NCBI RefSeq assembly: GCF_026342405.1
Contig: NZ_JAPEMU010000001.1
Coordinates: forward strand, 6,076,001 to 6,140,000
DNA: 64,000 nt
Reading direction: 5' to 3'
From: Kitasatospora sp. NBC_00240
GTDB lineage: Bacteria > Actinomycetota > Actinomycetes > Streptomycetales > Streptomycetaceae
Positions 24,485-33,155 of this stretch are shown here, in pieces; the first letter of the stretch is position 1; every line of letters begins with the position of its first letter. A program made the position numbers and the translations under genes. The notes beneath the pieces were generated by a model. The model was not told the DNA's origin and made no database searches. It saw nothing but the letters and a program-made list of their open reading frames with translations.

Positions 24485-25648
24485 ATGGAGGTCCACGCGC
24501 ATCCTCATCCGCACTCGAATCCGCACCCGCGGCCGTCTTCGAAGGTGTCTTCGAGCACGGCTTCGAAGACACCTTCGCAAGCGCCCCCGGATTCTCCTCC
24601 GGAACCGCATGCGCACGGGGGCCGTGATCACAGCCACGAGCGGGGGCACGGGGCCGGCGACCGGGCCGCCCACGGCGGCCGGGGCCACCGTCACCCCGAC
24701 CCGCACGGGCGGTTGCGGCACCGGCTGGGCCACCTGCTGCGCCCGCACTCCCACGAGGCGGCCGACAAGGTCGACGCTGCCCTGGAGTCCTCCGCGGAGG
24801 GCCTGCGCACGCTCCGGGTCTCGCTGCTGGTGCTCGGGGTGACGGCGCTCGCGCAGGGCGCCGTCGTCCTGATGTCCGGCTCGGTGGCGCTGCTCGGGGA
24901 CACCGTCCACAATCTCGCGGACGCGCTCACCGCGCTGCCCCTGGGCATCGCCTTCCTGCTCGGCCGGCGCGCGGCCGACCGCCGCTACACGTACGGGTAC
25001 GGGCGGGCGGAGGACCTGGCGGGCGCGGTGATCGTGTTGACCGTCGCGGCCTCCGCCGTGTTCGCCGCCGTCACCGCCTTCGAGCGGCTGCTGCACCCGC
25101 AGCCGGCGACCCACCTCTGGGCGGTGGCCGGCGCCGGGCTGGTCGGCTGCCTGGGCAACGAGTGGGTGGCCCGCTACCGGATCCGCACCGGCCGCCGGAT
25201 CGGCTCGGCCGCGCTGGTGGCGGACGGCCTGCACGCCCGTACCGACGGGCTGACCTCGCTCGCCGTGCTGGTCGGCGCGGCGGGCGCGGGGCTCGGGCTG
25301 CCGTGGGCGGACCCACTGGTCGGGCTGCTGATCACGGCGGCGATCCTGGCGGTGCTGCGCGGATCGGTCCGTGAGATCGGCCACCGCCTGATGGACGCGG
25401 TCGATCCGGCGCTGGTCGACGCCGCCGAGCGGGCCCTGCGCGCGGTGGACGGCGTGCGCGGCGTGGGTGCGCTGCGCATGCGCTGGATCGGTCACGTCCT
25501 GCGTGCCGAGGCCGAGGTGGTGGTGGACGGCACGCTCTCGGTGGTGGCCGCGCACCGGGTCGCGGAGGCGGCCGAGCGGGCGCTGATGGGGGCGGTGCCC
25601 CGGCTGCTCGGGGCCACCGTGCACATCGACCACGAGCCGCCCGGGTGA
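24485..25648 (+). CDS. CDF-family metal cation efflux transporter, His-rich N-terminus
   Basis: The protein (387 residues) has a long His-rich N-terminal region (1-95, with HAHPHPHSNPHP and HEAADKV) that may bind metal, then six membrane segments from about 110 to 310. Metal-site motifs are GDTVHNLADALTALPLG in helix 2 and ADGLHARTDGLTSLAV in helix 5, and a cytoplasmic ferredoxin-like domain (310-387) follows. It exports zinc or a similar divalent ion in exchange for protons. The ATG at 24485 lacks a clear ribosome site; a shorter product is possible. A 15-bp inverted repeat lies in the early coding part. Confidence 0.9.
   Translation: MEVHAHPHPHSNPHPRPSSKVSSSTASKTPSQAPPDSPPEPHAHGGRDHSHERGHGAGDRAAHGGRGHRHPDPHGRLRHRLGHLLRPHSHEAADKVDAALESSAEGLRTLRVSLLVLGVTALAQGAVVLMSGSVALLGDTVHNLADALTALPLGIAFLLGRRAADRRYTYGYGRAEDLAGAVIVLTVAASAVFAAVTAFERLLHPQPATHLWAVAGAGLVGCLGNEWVARYRIRTGRRIGSAALVADGLHARTDGLTSLAVLVGAAGAGLGLPWADPLVGLLITAAILAVLRGSVREIGHRLMDAVDPALVDAAERALRAVDGVRGVGALRMRWIGHVLRAEAEVVVDGTLSVVAAHRVAEAAERALMGAVPRLLGATVHIDHEPPG
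24540..24577 (+). repeat. Perfect 15-bp inverted repeat in the 5' coding part of the CDF gene
   Basis: Arms 24540-24554 and 24563-24577 (cgaaggtgtcttcga and its complement) flank an 8-nt loop. It encodes a Ser/Thr/Lys stretch within the variable N-terminus, so it is free of strong protein constraint. Confidence 0.8.
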
Positions 25649-25713
25649 ACGGTCCTGAGGGTGGGTCAGGAGCTGGACGGGGTCGCACGGGGTCCTGAGG
25701 GCCCGCTGGCGGC

Positions 25714-25752
25714 CCGTCGGGGGCCGGCCGCCCGGCGGCGGGCCCCCGACGG
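25714..25752. terminator. Hairpin after the CDF gene
   Basis: Arms 25714-25725 and 25741-25752 pair perfectly (12 bp). Additional GC-rich inverted blocks follow up to 25797. It sits between the CDF gene (+) and the gene at 25804 (-). Confidence 0.75.
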
Positions 25753-25803
25753 CGCCGGGCGGCCCTTCGGCCGCCCCTCGGGGCGGCCGGGCCGTCCGTG
25801 CTC

Positions 25804-26499
25804 TCAGCAGCTGCGGCCGGCTTCCGCCGCGCCGACCCGGGCGCCCGCCGCGGAGCGGTCGGTGGCGGCGCGTCCGGCGCCCTGCGGGGTTGCGCCGGCC
25901 GGGCCGGCTTTCCGGGCCCGGTCGGAGCAGTCCATCCGGTCGGCCGCGGTGGCGCGTTCGACCTGGGCCGGGAAGGCCTCGACCGCGCGACGCCTGGCCC
26001 GTTCGGCACCGGCGGCCGCGGCCGCCGCTGCGGCGCCCGCGGCCGCGGCGGCCCTGGCGGTGTCGCTCGTGGCGGCGTCGGCTCCCAGGCTCTCGGCTCC
26101 CACGCTCTCGGATCTCGCGCTGTCCGCTCTCGCGCTGTCGGACCCGGCCTCGGCTGTGCCGTCCGCCAGTCTGCCCCGGGCGGCCCGGGCGGCGTTCTCC
26201 TCGACGGCCTGCCGGGCGGCGAGGTAGGCCTGGACGACCGCCATGCCGTACACCGGCTGGATCAGCTGGTGCCCTTTGAAGAACGGTCGGGCGGGTGCGA
26301 AACCGGCCGCGACCACCAGGTCCCGGATCTCGGCTATCTCGTCCTCGGTCCGGGCGGTGAAGCGGACCTCCCAGCCCTTCTTGTACGTATGACCCTGTTC
26401 GCCGCTGCGGCGTGCGAGGTCGGGCTGGCGGACGTATCCGGGGAGACGGCCGAGGCGCAGCAGGGCCGCGCGAAGGCCGGAGGTCTCGTCACGTGACAT
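25804..26499 (-). CDS. Conserved-looking protein with Ala/Ser-rich tail, unknown
   Basis: A 231-residue protein. Residues 1-105 look structured (ALLRLGRLPGYVRQPDLARR, YKKGWEVRFTARTEDEIAEIRDL, FFKGHQLIQPVYG), and the rest is Ala/Arg/Ser-rich with repeated DSAR/ESVGAES units. No family recognised. The start ATG 26499 lies 5 bp from an iron-box-like sequence. Confidence 0.65.
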   Translation of the reverse strand: MSRDETSGLRAALLRLGRLPGYVRQPDLARRSGEQGHTYKKGWEVRFTARTEDEIAEIRDLVVAAGFAPARPFFKGHQLIQPVYGMAVVQAYLAARQAVEENAARAARGRLADGTAEAGSDSARADSARSESVGAESLGADAATSDTARAAAAAGAAAAAAAAGAERARRRAVEAFPAQVERATAADRMDCSDRARKAGPAGATPQGAGRAATDRSAAGARVGAAEAGRSC

Positions 26500-26503
26500 G
26501 GAG

Positions 26504-26522
26504 TAAGGGTAGGCAATCTTAC
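26504..26522. promoter_or_regulatory. Weak iron-box-like sequence
   Basis: The 19-mer from 26504 matches the IdeR/DmdR consensus (TTAGGTTAGGCTAACCTAA) at roughly 14 positions, by eye. It is directly upstream of the gene at 25804-26499. The match is marginal. The rest of the 26500-26822 gap holds an AT-rich stretch around 26690-26780 that probably carries the promoter for the gene at 26823. Confidence 0.25.
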
Positions 26523-26822
26523 GGACGGGAGGGACTCCCGTGAGGGGCTTCGGCGTATGGTCCTGGTCACCCACGGTCAAACGCCCTGGTCTGTGGTCCG
26601 GGCCGGCCGGTCCGGCGGGCCGAGCCGCTCGCCGGAGGCCGCGTCGGGCAGCCGGGCAGGGGATACCGGGGCCGCCCACGATGACAACCTTAAGGCCGCC
26701 GATTACTCCGAACGAGTGAGGGTATGGGGACTTTAGCGCAGACTGGTCCCGGTTTCGCGACGTTTGGGTAACAGTGCGTCAGGCAACCGATGGCCGGACG
26801 GGCTGTTGGGGATGGTGTCGGC

Positions 26823-27842
26823 ATGAGCTACCAGATTCCTTCGCCGTCGCCGTCTCTGGAAGAACTGGCGAAGCGTCAGCAGAATGTCATCACCGCCGGC
26901 CAGCTGCGCGCCCGGGGCGTGCCGTCCCGGGTGATCAGCGAGCACTGCCGCCGGGGCGGCCCCTGGCAGCGCCTGCTGCCCAGGGTCTACCTGCTCCAGG
27001 ACGGCGAGCCGACCCCTGAGCAGCGGATCTGGGCCGCGTTGCTCTACGCCGCGCAGAACGGGCGCGAGGACGGCCGCCGGGACGGTGCGGTGATCACCGG
27101 TGCGGCCGCCCTCGCACTGTACGGGTTCGCCGCCGTCCCGCGGCTGCCGGCCCTCACCGGGGTGGAGGTGCTGGTGCCGCGTCAGCGCCGGCTGAAGGAT
27201 GCGGGGGAGGTGCGGATCCGTCGCACGGCAAGGGAGTTGGAGGCGCACTCGGTGCACGGGCTGGCCTGTGCGCCGGTCGCCAGGGCGGTCGCGGACGCGC
27301 TCCGGGAGTGGACCGATGCCGGCGGCCCGGAGGATGGCGCGCAGCCGGTCCGGGCGGTGCTGCGCGAGGCGGTGGCGCTGCCCGAAGCCCGCTGCACCAT
27401 CGCCGAGTTGCTCTCCGAGCTGATCGAGGCGGACCTGCTCGGCGAGGCCCGGATCCGGGCCGCCCTGGACGAACTGCTGACCGAGGCCCGGGAGTCGGCG
27501 ATCGAGCTGGCGCTCCGGCTGGTCGACGACTGGCTGCTGCCCGTCCCGCTGGCCGGCCCCGAACTGCGGATGCGCGGCGGGACCTTCATCGCCGTACCGG
27601 ACCTCTACTGGCCGAAGGCCGGGGTCGCGCTGGAGATCGACCCGGAGCTGCGCTGCGTCAGCGCGGGGGAGTCCGCCTGGGCGCGCGGCGGCCGGCACCG
27701 GCTGGAGTACGTGGGGGTGCGGGTGGTGCAGGTGTCGGGGCGGCGGCTGGCCGCCGAGCCCGAGGCGGTCGGCGCCGAGCTGCGGCAGGCCGTCGCGCTG
27801 GGCGGGACCGACCTGGTGGAACTGCTGGCCGCCGAGCGCTGA
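26823..27842 (+). CDS. AbiEi-antitoxin-like domain protein with degenerate DUF559-type end
   Basis: A 339-residue protein. The N-terminal winged helix (about 10-65: LEELAKRQQNVITAGQLRARGVPSRVI) and the following ALYAAQNGR / ITGAAALALYGF part match the AbiEi-like antitoxin family common in actinobacteria. The C-terminal part (VALEIDPELR, YVGVRVVQVSGRRL) looks like a DUF559-type endonuclease fold that may lack a full active site. No AbiEii toxin gene is adjacent, so a toxin-antitoxin role is unsupported. ATG 26823 follows ggggatgg. Confidence 0.75.
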   Translation: MSYQIPSPSPSLEELAKRQQNVITAGQLRARGVPSRVISEHCRRGGPWQRLLPRVYLLQDGEPTPEQRIWAALLYAAQNGREDGRRDGAVITGAAALALYGFAAVPRLPALTGVEVLVPRQRRLKDAGEVRIRRTARELEAHSVHGLACAPVARAVADALREWTDAGGPEDGAQPVRAVLREAVALPEARCTIAELLSELIEADLLGEARIRAALDELLTEARESAIELALRLVDDWLLPVPLAGPELRMRGGTFIAVPDLYWPKAGVALEIDPELRCVSAGESAWARGGRHRLEYVGVRVVQVSGRRLAAEPEAVGAELRQAVALGGTDLVELLAAER

Positions 27843-27901
27843 CCCGCCCGCCCGGCGCCTGCGGCGTCGGCCCTTTCGGCCCTGTCGGCCTGTTGCGCCT
27901 G

Positions 27902-27938
27902 GCCCGTCGCGTCGGCCCGTCGCGTCGCCCGTCGCGCC
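27902..27938. repeat. 13-bp direct repeats
   Basis: gcccgtcgcgtcg occurs at 27902-27914 and 27915-27927, with a partial third copy. It lies between the AbiEi-like gene and the convergent nicotinamidase gene, where no gene is seen. Confidence 0.7.
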
Positions 27939-28038
27939 CGGCCCTGGCGTCCGCGATCGGCGTCCGCGGAGTCCACGGCCGAACCGTCCCGGCCTCCGGC
28001 CTCCGTCCAGGGCGACCCGCCCGCGACCGGGGTGAGGG

Positions 28039-28629
28039 CTACCCGCCCACCACCGGAGTGCCGACCAGCACGACCCCCGCGGCCCGGAGTTCTTCCAGCG
28101 CGGCGGTGGTGGTGTCCGGTGCCACGCCCGCCGTGAGGTCCAGCAGGACGCGGGTGGTGAACCCGGCCCTGGCCGCGTCCAACGCGGTCGCCCGGACGCA
28201 GTGGTCGGTGGCGATGCCGACCACGTCCACCTCGGTGACCTGGCGTTCGCGCAGCCACTCGGCCGCGCCCAGGTTGTTCTCGTCGAGGCCCTCGAAGCCG
28301 CTGTAGGCCGCCGAGTAGGCGCCCTTGTCGAAGACCGCCTCGATCGCGCCGGAGGTGACGGAGGGCGCGAAGTTGGGGTGGAAGCCCACGCCCTCGGTGC
28401 CCGCGACGCAGTGCACGGGCCAGCTGTCGACGAAGTCGGGCTCGGCGGAGAAGTGCGCGCCGGGGTCGATGTGATGGTCCCGGGTGGCCACGATGTGGTG
28501 GTAGGCGGGGGACGACTCGGCGATCAGGTCGGTGATCGCGGCGGCTACGTTGGCGCCTCCGGCGACGGCCAGGCTGCCGCCCTCGCAGAAGTCGTTCTGC
28601 ACGTCGACGACGATCAGTGCCCGGTGCAT
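28039..28629 (-). CDS. pncA: Nicotinamidase
   Basis: The 196-residue protein has the isochorismatase-fold triad Asp9 (VVDVQNDF), Lys102 (FDKGAYSAAYSGF) and Cys144 (GIATDHCVRATAL), and metal ligands in ATRDHHIDPGAHF. It deamidates nicotinamide to nicotinate. It lies 170 bp downstream of pncB on the same strand, so the pair completes the salvage of nicotinamide to nicotinate mononucleotide. ATG 28629 has gagga 8 nt upstream; ATG 28638 abuts that site and is less likely. Confidence 0.95.
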   Translation of the reverse strand: MHRALIVVDVQNDFCEGGSLAVAGGANVAAAITDLIAESSPAYHHIVATRDHHIDPGAHFSAEPDFVDSWPVHCVAGTEGVGFHPNFAPSVTSGAIEAVFDKGAYSAAYSGFEGLDENNLGAAEWLRERQVTEVDVVGIATDHCVRATALDAARAGFTTRVLLDLTAGVAPDTTTAALEELRAAGVVLVGTPVVGG

Positions 28630-28799
28630 GGGTCGCATCCTCGGTTGTGAAGGTGGTGGGGCAGGTAAGTGGTGGGGCTGGGTGCTGGCAACTCTAGGGA
28701 GTGACGTGCCCGGGCGGAAGTGCCGCGGGGCGCGTGCGCCCCGACTCGCTCCGCCCGGCCGGGGTGCCCCGGGGCCGGACCGGCCGTCCGGCGCCCGGG

Positions 28800-30113
28800 T
28801 CAGGCGGTCCGCTCGGTGGTCAGGACCGGCTCGCCCTTCGACAGCTGGGTGGCCGACAGCGGCAGGGCGCCGAGGGACCGCAGGTGCCGCTCGCGGGCTG
28901 CCGCCAGCGGCTCGCGCCCGACGCTCTCGCCGTTCAGGACCAGCGGGACCTGCAGCAGGTGGGCGGCCAGCTCCTCGGGGACGGGGCCGGTGCCGATCAC
29001 CTCGGCCTCGGCGACGCCGTCCGCGTCGGGCCGCCGGGCGGCCCACTTGCGGCCGCCGACGCTGCTCTTGGCGCCGGCCGAGCGCTTGGCGACCGGCACC
29101 AGCGGCCCGCCCGGGACGCTCTCCCTGGCGACCAGCTTGTAGACCATCGCGCAGGTCGGGTGGCCGCTGCCGGTGACCAGGCTGGTGCCCACCCCGTACC
29201 CGTCGACGGGGGCGGCGGCGAGCGCGGCGATGGCGTACTCGTCCAGGTCGGAGGTGACGATGATCCGGGTCTTGCGGGCGCCGAGGTCGTCCAGCTGGCG
29301 GCGGACCCGGTGGGCGAGCAGGGTCAGGTCGCCGGAGTCGATCCGGACGGCGCCGAGCTCCGGGCCGGCCACCTCGACGGCGGTGCGGACGGCCTCCTTC
29401 AGGTCGTAGGTGTCGACCAGCAGGGTGGTGCCGCGGCCCATCGAGTCGATCTGCGCGGTGAAGGCGTCCCGCTCGGTGTCGTGCAGCAGGGTGAAGGCGT
29501 GCGCGGCCGTCCCGGTGGTGGGGATGCCGTGGGTGAAGCCGGCCTGCAGGTCGGAGGTGGCGGTGAAGCCGGCCACGTAGGCGGCCCGGGAGGCGGCCAC
29601 GGCGGCGCTCTCGTGCGCCCGCCGGGCGCCCATCTCGATGCACGGGCGCCCGCCGGCGGCCGAGGTCATCCGGGAGGCGGCGGCCGCGACGGCCGAGTCG
29701 AAGTTGAGGATCGACAGGATGACCGTCTCCAGGATCACCGCCTCGGCGAAGCTGCCCTCGACGGTGAGCAGCGGCGAGCCGGGGAAGTACACCTCGCCCT
29801 CGGGATAACCGTGGATGTCGCCGGTGAAGCGGTAGTCGGCGAGGTAGCGCAGGGTGTCCTCGTCGACCACGTCCTGGTCGGCGAGCCAGTCGAGCTGCGG
29901 GGTGGTGAAGCGGAAGTTCTCCACCGCGTCCAGCACCCGGCCGGTGCCTGCCGTCACGCCGTAGCGGCGGCCGTTGGGGAGGCGGCGGGTGAACACCTCG
30001 AACACGGAGCGGCGGTGCGCGGCTCCGCTGCGCAGGGCGGCCTGCAGCATGGTGAGCTCGTAGCGGTCGGTGAGCAGCGCGGTCGAGCCGGCCGCGCGGG
30101 AAGTGGCGTCCAT
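28800..30113 (-). CDS. pncB: Nicotinate phosphoribosyltransferase
   Basis: The 437-residue protein matches the actinobacterial NAPRTase: LLTDRYELTMLQAALRSG at the start, EGEVYFPGSPLLTVEG, GARRAHESAAVAASRAAY, VRIDSGDLTLLAHRVR and GVGTSLVTGSGHP near the phosphate site. It makes nicotinate mononucleotide from nicotinate and PRPP for NAD synthesis. No ribosome site precedes ATG 30113, so the message may be leaderless. It is divergent from clpS, as in mycobacteria. Confidence 0.95.
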   Translation of the reverse strand: MDATSRAAGSTALLTDRYELTMLQAALRSGAAHRRSVFEVFTRRLPNGRRYGVTAGTGRVLDAVENFRFTTPQLDWLADQDVVDEDTLRYLADYRFTGDIHGYPEGEVYFPGSPLLTVEGSFAEAVILETVILSILNFDSAVAAAASRMTSAAGGRPCIEMGARRAHESAAVAASRAAYVAGFTATSDLQAGFTHGIPTTGTAAHAFTLLHDTERDAFTAQIDSMGRGTTLLVDTYDLKEAVRTAVEVAGPELGAVRIDSGDLTLLAHRVRRQLDDLGARKTRIIVTSDLDEYAIAALAAAPVDGYGVGTSLVTGSGHPTCAMVYKLVARESVPGGPLVPVAKRSAGAKSSVGGRKWAARRPDADGVAEAEVIGTGPVPEELAAHLLQVPLVLNGESVGREPLAAARERHLRSLGALPLSATQLSKGEPVLTTERTA

Positions 30114-30515
30114 GGGGAGGATGCTACTACCACTTAGCGTCAGTTTGACGATTTCTCCGCCGGGATGTTCCGCCGAGCTTCGAAAATTCGTGCGGCCGTC
30201 ACCCGCCGCCCGCTCCGGCGCCGGTTCCCGGACGCCGCGCCCGCCGCCCGCCGCCCGTCCGGCGCCCTGTCGGCGGACCGTCCGTAGCACTGCCCCGCGG
30301 TCCGTCCCGCGCCGCGCGGCCGGGCCTCGCGCCATGCCGGGAGCCGCCCCGGGGAGCGCCCTTCGGTGCGTACCGCCCGGCCGGGTTCGGCCGTTCCGGC
30401 AGGGTCTGTCCGGTTCCTCCCGTCGATCCCGGGCCGGAATCGCCCACGGGTCCCCCGGATGGCAGCATGGGGAGCGAAAGAGCATGTGGGAAGCGTGCGA
30501 GGAGGAGAGCCAGCG
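30114..30515. other. Divergent pncB/clpS promoter region
   Basis: This 402-bp gap has an AT-richer segment at 30125-30195 near pncB and another at 30465-30500 before clpS, which should hold the two promoters. The middle is GC-rich low-complexity sequence. No gene is supported. Confidence 0.55.
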
Positions 30516-30809
30516 GTGAGTGTCGCGCCCGTCGAGATCGAGCGCCCGGAGGTCGAAGGCCTGCCGGTGGTGGAGCCGGACACACCGTGGGTGACGATCG
30601 TCCACAACGACCCGGTCAACCTGATGAGCTACGTCCAGTACGTCTTCCAGGCCTACTTCGGCTACCCGAAGGACAAGGCCAGGAAGCTCATGATGGAGGT
30701 GCACACCAAGGGCCGGTCGGTGGTCTCCAGCGGGTCCCGCGAGGAGATGGAGCGCGACGTCCAGGCGATGCACGGCTACGGCCTGTGGGCCACCCTTCAG
30801 CACGACTGA
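30516..30809 (+). CDS. clpS: ATP-dependent Clp protease adaptor ClpS
   Basis: The 97-residue protein has the ClpS core: PWVTIVHNDPVNLMSYVQYVF with the NDP(V)N region that contacts N-degron substrates, KARKLMMEVHTKGRSVV and MHGYGLWATLQHD. It delivers N-end-rule substrates to ClpA/ClpC. GTG 30516 is chosen from the gaggaggag ribosome site 8 nt upstream. The next gene, DUF2017, is its usual neighbour in actinobacteria. Confidence 0.95.
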   Translation: MSVAPVEIERPEVEGLPVVEPDTPWVTIVHNDPVNLMSYVQYVFQAYFGYPKDKARKLMMEVHTKGRSVVSSGSREEMERDVQAMHGYGLWATLQHD

Positions 30810-30892
30810 CGCCCCGGCGGCCCGCGGGAGCGGGCCGGACGCGGGCGCACCGGTGCTACCGAGCAGACGACGAGACGGGCTGACCGATACAG

Positions 30893-31468
30893 ATGGCTGG
30901 GTTGTTCGAGAGTGCCGGCGGCGGTGGCGCGGCGATCGCGCTGGACGAGCTGGAGGCCTCCATCCTGCGCTCGCTGGAAGTGCAGATGCTGGAGCTGATC
31001 GGGCCGGGGCCGGGGGAGGGCAGTGACGACCCGCTCGCGGCCCTGTTCGCCGAGGGTCCGTCCGAGGCCCCCAGCGACCCGGCGCTCGCCCGGCTCTTCC
31101 CCGACGCGTACGGCGAGCCGGGCGCGCCCGCCGACGCCGACACCAGGGAGGCGGCCGCGGAGTTCCGCCGCTACACCGAGCTCGACCTGCGGGCGCGCAA
31201 GCGCGACAACGCGCTGCACGTGGTCCGGGCGCTGGACGGGCTCGGCGGTGAGGGCGGCGTACTGAAGCTGGCGGCGTCGGACTGCCAGCACTGGCTGGGC
31301 GCGATGAACGACCTGCGGCTCACCCTGGCGGCCCGGCTGGAGATCACCGAGGAGGACGAGCAGGGCCTCTACCGGCTGCCCGACAGCGACGAGCGCAAGC
31401 CGCTGGTGATGGCGTACCTGTGGCTCGGCGGCATGCAGGAGTCGCTGCTGGAGGCGATGGCCGACTGA
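30893..31468 (+). CDS. DUF2017 family protein
   Basis: A 191-residue acidic protein: LDELEASILRSLEVQMLELI at the start, FRRYTELDLRARKRDNALHVVRAL, DCQHWLGAMNDLRLTLAARLEI and YLWLGGMQESLLEAM at the end. This pattern is the DUF2017 family that follows clpS in most actinobacteria (Rv1332 in M. tuberculosis). The molecular role is unknown; constant linkage suggests a tie to ClpS-mediated proteolysis. Confidence 0.92.
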   Translation: MAGLFESAGGGGAAIALDELEASILRSLEVQMLELIGPGPGEGSDDPLAALFAEGPSEAPSDPALARLFPDAYGEPGAPADADTREAAAEFRRYTELDLRARKRDNALHVVRALDGLGGEGGVLKLAASDCQHWLGAMNDLRLTLAARLEITEEDEQGLYRLPDSDERKPLVMAYLWLGGMQESLLEAMAD

Positions 31469-31521
31469 CCCGCCGTCCGGCGGCGCGGGCCACCGGCCCG
31501 CGGCGCCGCGCGCGACCCCTC

Positions 31522-31550
31522 GCCCCCTGTCCGAATCGTGGACAGGGGGC
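31522..31550 (+). terminator. Hairpin after the clpS-DUF2017 operon
   Basis: Arms 31522-31532 and 31540-31550 pair perfectly (11 bp) around a 7-nt loop; a smaller 7-bp hairpin at 31485-31501 precedes it. Confidence 0.8.
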
Positions 31551-31677
31551 CGCCGCATTCCCGGGCGAATCGGGCGAAACGCTGACCTGACATGCTCAAA
31601 TATCGCTCAGATGCGCACCGTTATCCGGGCATCGCGTGGTACGACTGCTCCACCCCACGAGAGCAGGACGGTGCACC

Positions 31678-33120
31678 ATGGCCGAGCAGATCTACGACGA
31701 GGTGTCGGATCCCCGACCGGACGAAGAGGGCTACGCCCGCGGTCTCGGCAGCCGGCAGATCCAGATGATCGCGATCGGCGGGGCGATCGGCACCGGCCTC
31801 TTCCTGGGCGCCGGCACCGCGATCTCCAAGGCGGGGCCCAGCCTGATCCTGTCGTACGCCGTCGCCGGCGTGGTGATCTTCGTGATCATGCGCGCGCTCG
31901 GCGAACTCCTCACCTACCGGCCGGTGTCGGGCAGTTTCGCCGAGTACGCCCGGGAGTTCCTCGGCCCGTTCGCGGGCTACGTGACCGGCTGGACGTACTG
32001 GCTGTTCTGGGTCGTCACCGGCATGGCCGAGACCACCGCGGCCGCCGTGTACGTGCGGTTCTGGGAGCCGGGGATCCCGCAGTGGTGCAGCGCGCTGGTC
32101 TTCCTGCTGATCCTCTACGCGGCCAACCTGATCTCGGTGAAGCTGTTCGGGGAGATCGAGTTCTGGTTCTCGATGGTCAAGGTGACGGCCATCATCGGCA
32201 TGATCCTGATCGGCATCGGCGTCCTCACGCTGGGCTTCAGCGACGCGGGTGACACCGCGTCGATCACCAACCTCTGGCAGGACGGCGGCTTCTTCCCCAA
32301 GGGCGTCGGCGCCACCGTGATGACCCTTCAGATCGTGATGTTCGCCTACCTGGGCGTCGAGTTGGTCGGTGTCACGGCCGGCGAGAGCGAGGACCCGCAG
32401 AAGACCCTGCCGCGCGCCATCAACACCCTGCCCTGGCGGATCGGCCTGTTCTACATCGGGGCCCTGACGGTCATCCTGTGCGTGGTGCCGTGGACCGAGT
32501 TCCAGCCCGGCGTCAGCCCGTTCGTCGCCGCCTTCGGCAAGATCGGTATCCCGGCGGCGGCCGGCATCATCAACTTCGTGGTGCTCACCGCGGCGCTCTC
32601 CTCCTGCAACTCCGGGATGTACTCCACCGGCCGGATGCTGCGCGACCTCGCCCTGCGCGGCCAGGCGCCCCGCCGGATGGGCGCGCTGAACGGCCGGCGC
32701 ACCCCGGCGGCGGCGATCACCGCCTCCACCCTGCTGATGGGCCTGGGCGTGGTGCTCAACTACCAGGTCCCCGCCAAGGCGTTCGAGTACATCACCTCGG
32801 TCGCCACCGTCTGCGGACTGTGGACCTGGGCGATGATCCTGATCTGCCAGATCCGCTACCGCGCCGCCTGGCAGAAGCGGCACCTGCCGGAGCCCGGCTT
32901 CAAGGCGCCGACCGGCGTCTGGTCCAGCTGGGCCGCGCTGGCCTTCCTGGTCCTGGTGGTCGTCCTGATCGCCTTCGACGAGGACAGCCGGATCTCGCTG
33001 TACGTCTTCCCCGCCTGGGCCGCCTTCCTGGTGATCGGCTACCAGGTGCTCAAGCGCCGCAGGCCGGAGGCGGTCCACGGGGTGCCGCACGACCACCTGC
33101 ACGCCGGCGGCGGACGGTGA
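31678..33120 (+). CDS. Amino acid permease (APC superfamily, AAT type)
   Basis: A 480-residue transporter with 12 predicted membrane segments. The first carries the family signature SRQIQMIAIGGAIGTGLFLG; further marks are ELLTYRPVSGSFAEYAREFLGPFAGYVTGWTYW and VELVGVTAGESEDPQKTLPRAI. It belongs to the AnsP/CycA/GabP-type amino acid:proton symporters. The substrate cannot be assigned. ATG 31678 has AGGA upstream. It is 35 bp from the JAMM peptidase gene and may share its transcript. Confidence 0.92.
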   Translation: MAEQIYDEVSDPRPDEEGYARGLGSRQIQMIAIGGAIGTGLFLGAGTAISKAGPSLILSYAVAGVVIFVIMRALGELLTYRPVSGSFAEYAREFLGPFAGYVTGWTYWLFWVVTGMAETTAAAVYVRFWEPGIPQWCSALVFLLILYAANLISVKLFGEIEFWFSMVKVTAIIGMILIGIGVLTLGFSDAGDTASITNLWQDGGFFPKGVGATVMTLQIVMFAYLGVELVGVTAGESEDPQKTLPRAINTLPWRIGLFYIGALTVILCVVPWTEFQPGVSPFVAAFGKIGIPAAAGIINFVVLTAALSSCNSGMYSTGRMLRDLALRGQAPRRMGALNGRRTPAAAITASTLLMGLGVVLNYQVPAKAFEYITSVATVCGLWTWAMILICQIRYRAAWQKRHLPEPGFKAPTGVWSSWAALAFLVLVVVLIAFDEDSRISLYVFPAWAAFLVIGYQVLKRRRPEAVHGVPHDHLHAGGGR

Positions 33121-33155
33121 GTCCGGGCCCGGAGCACGCTGGCTATCCTGGCCGC

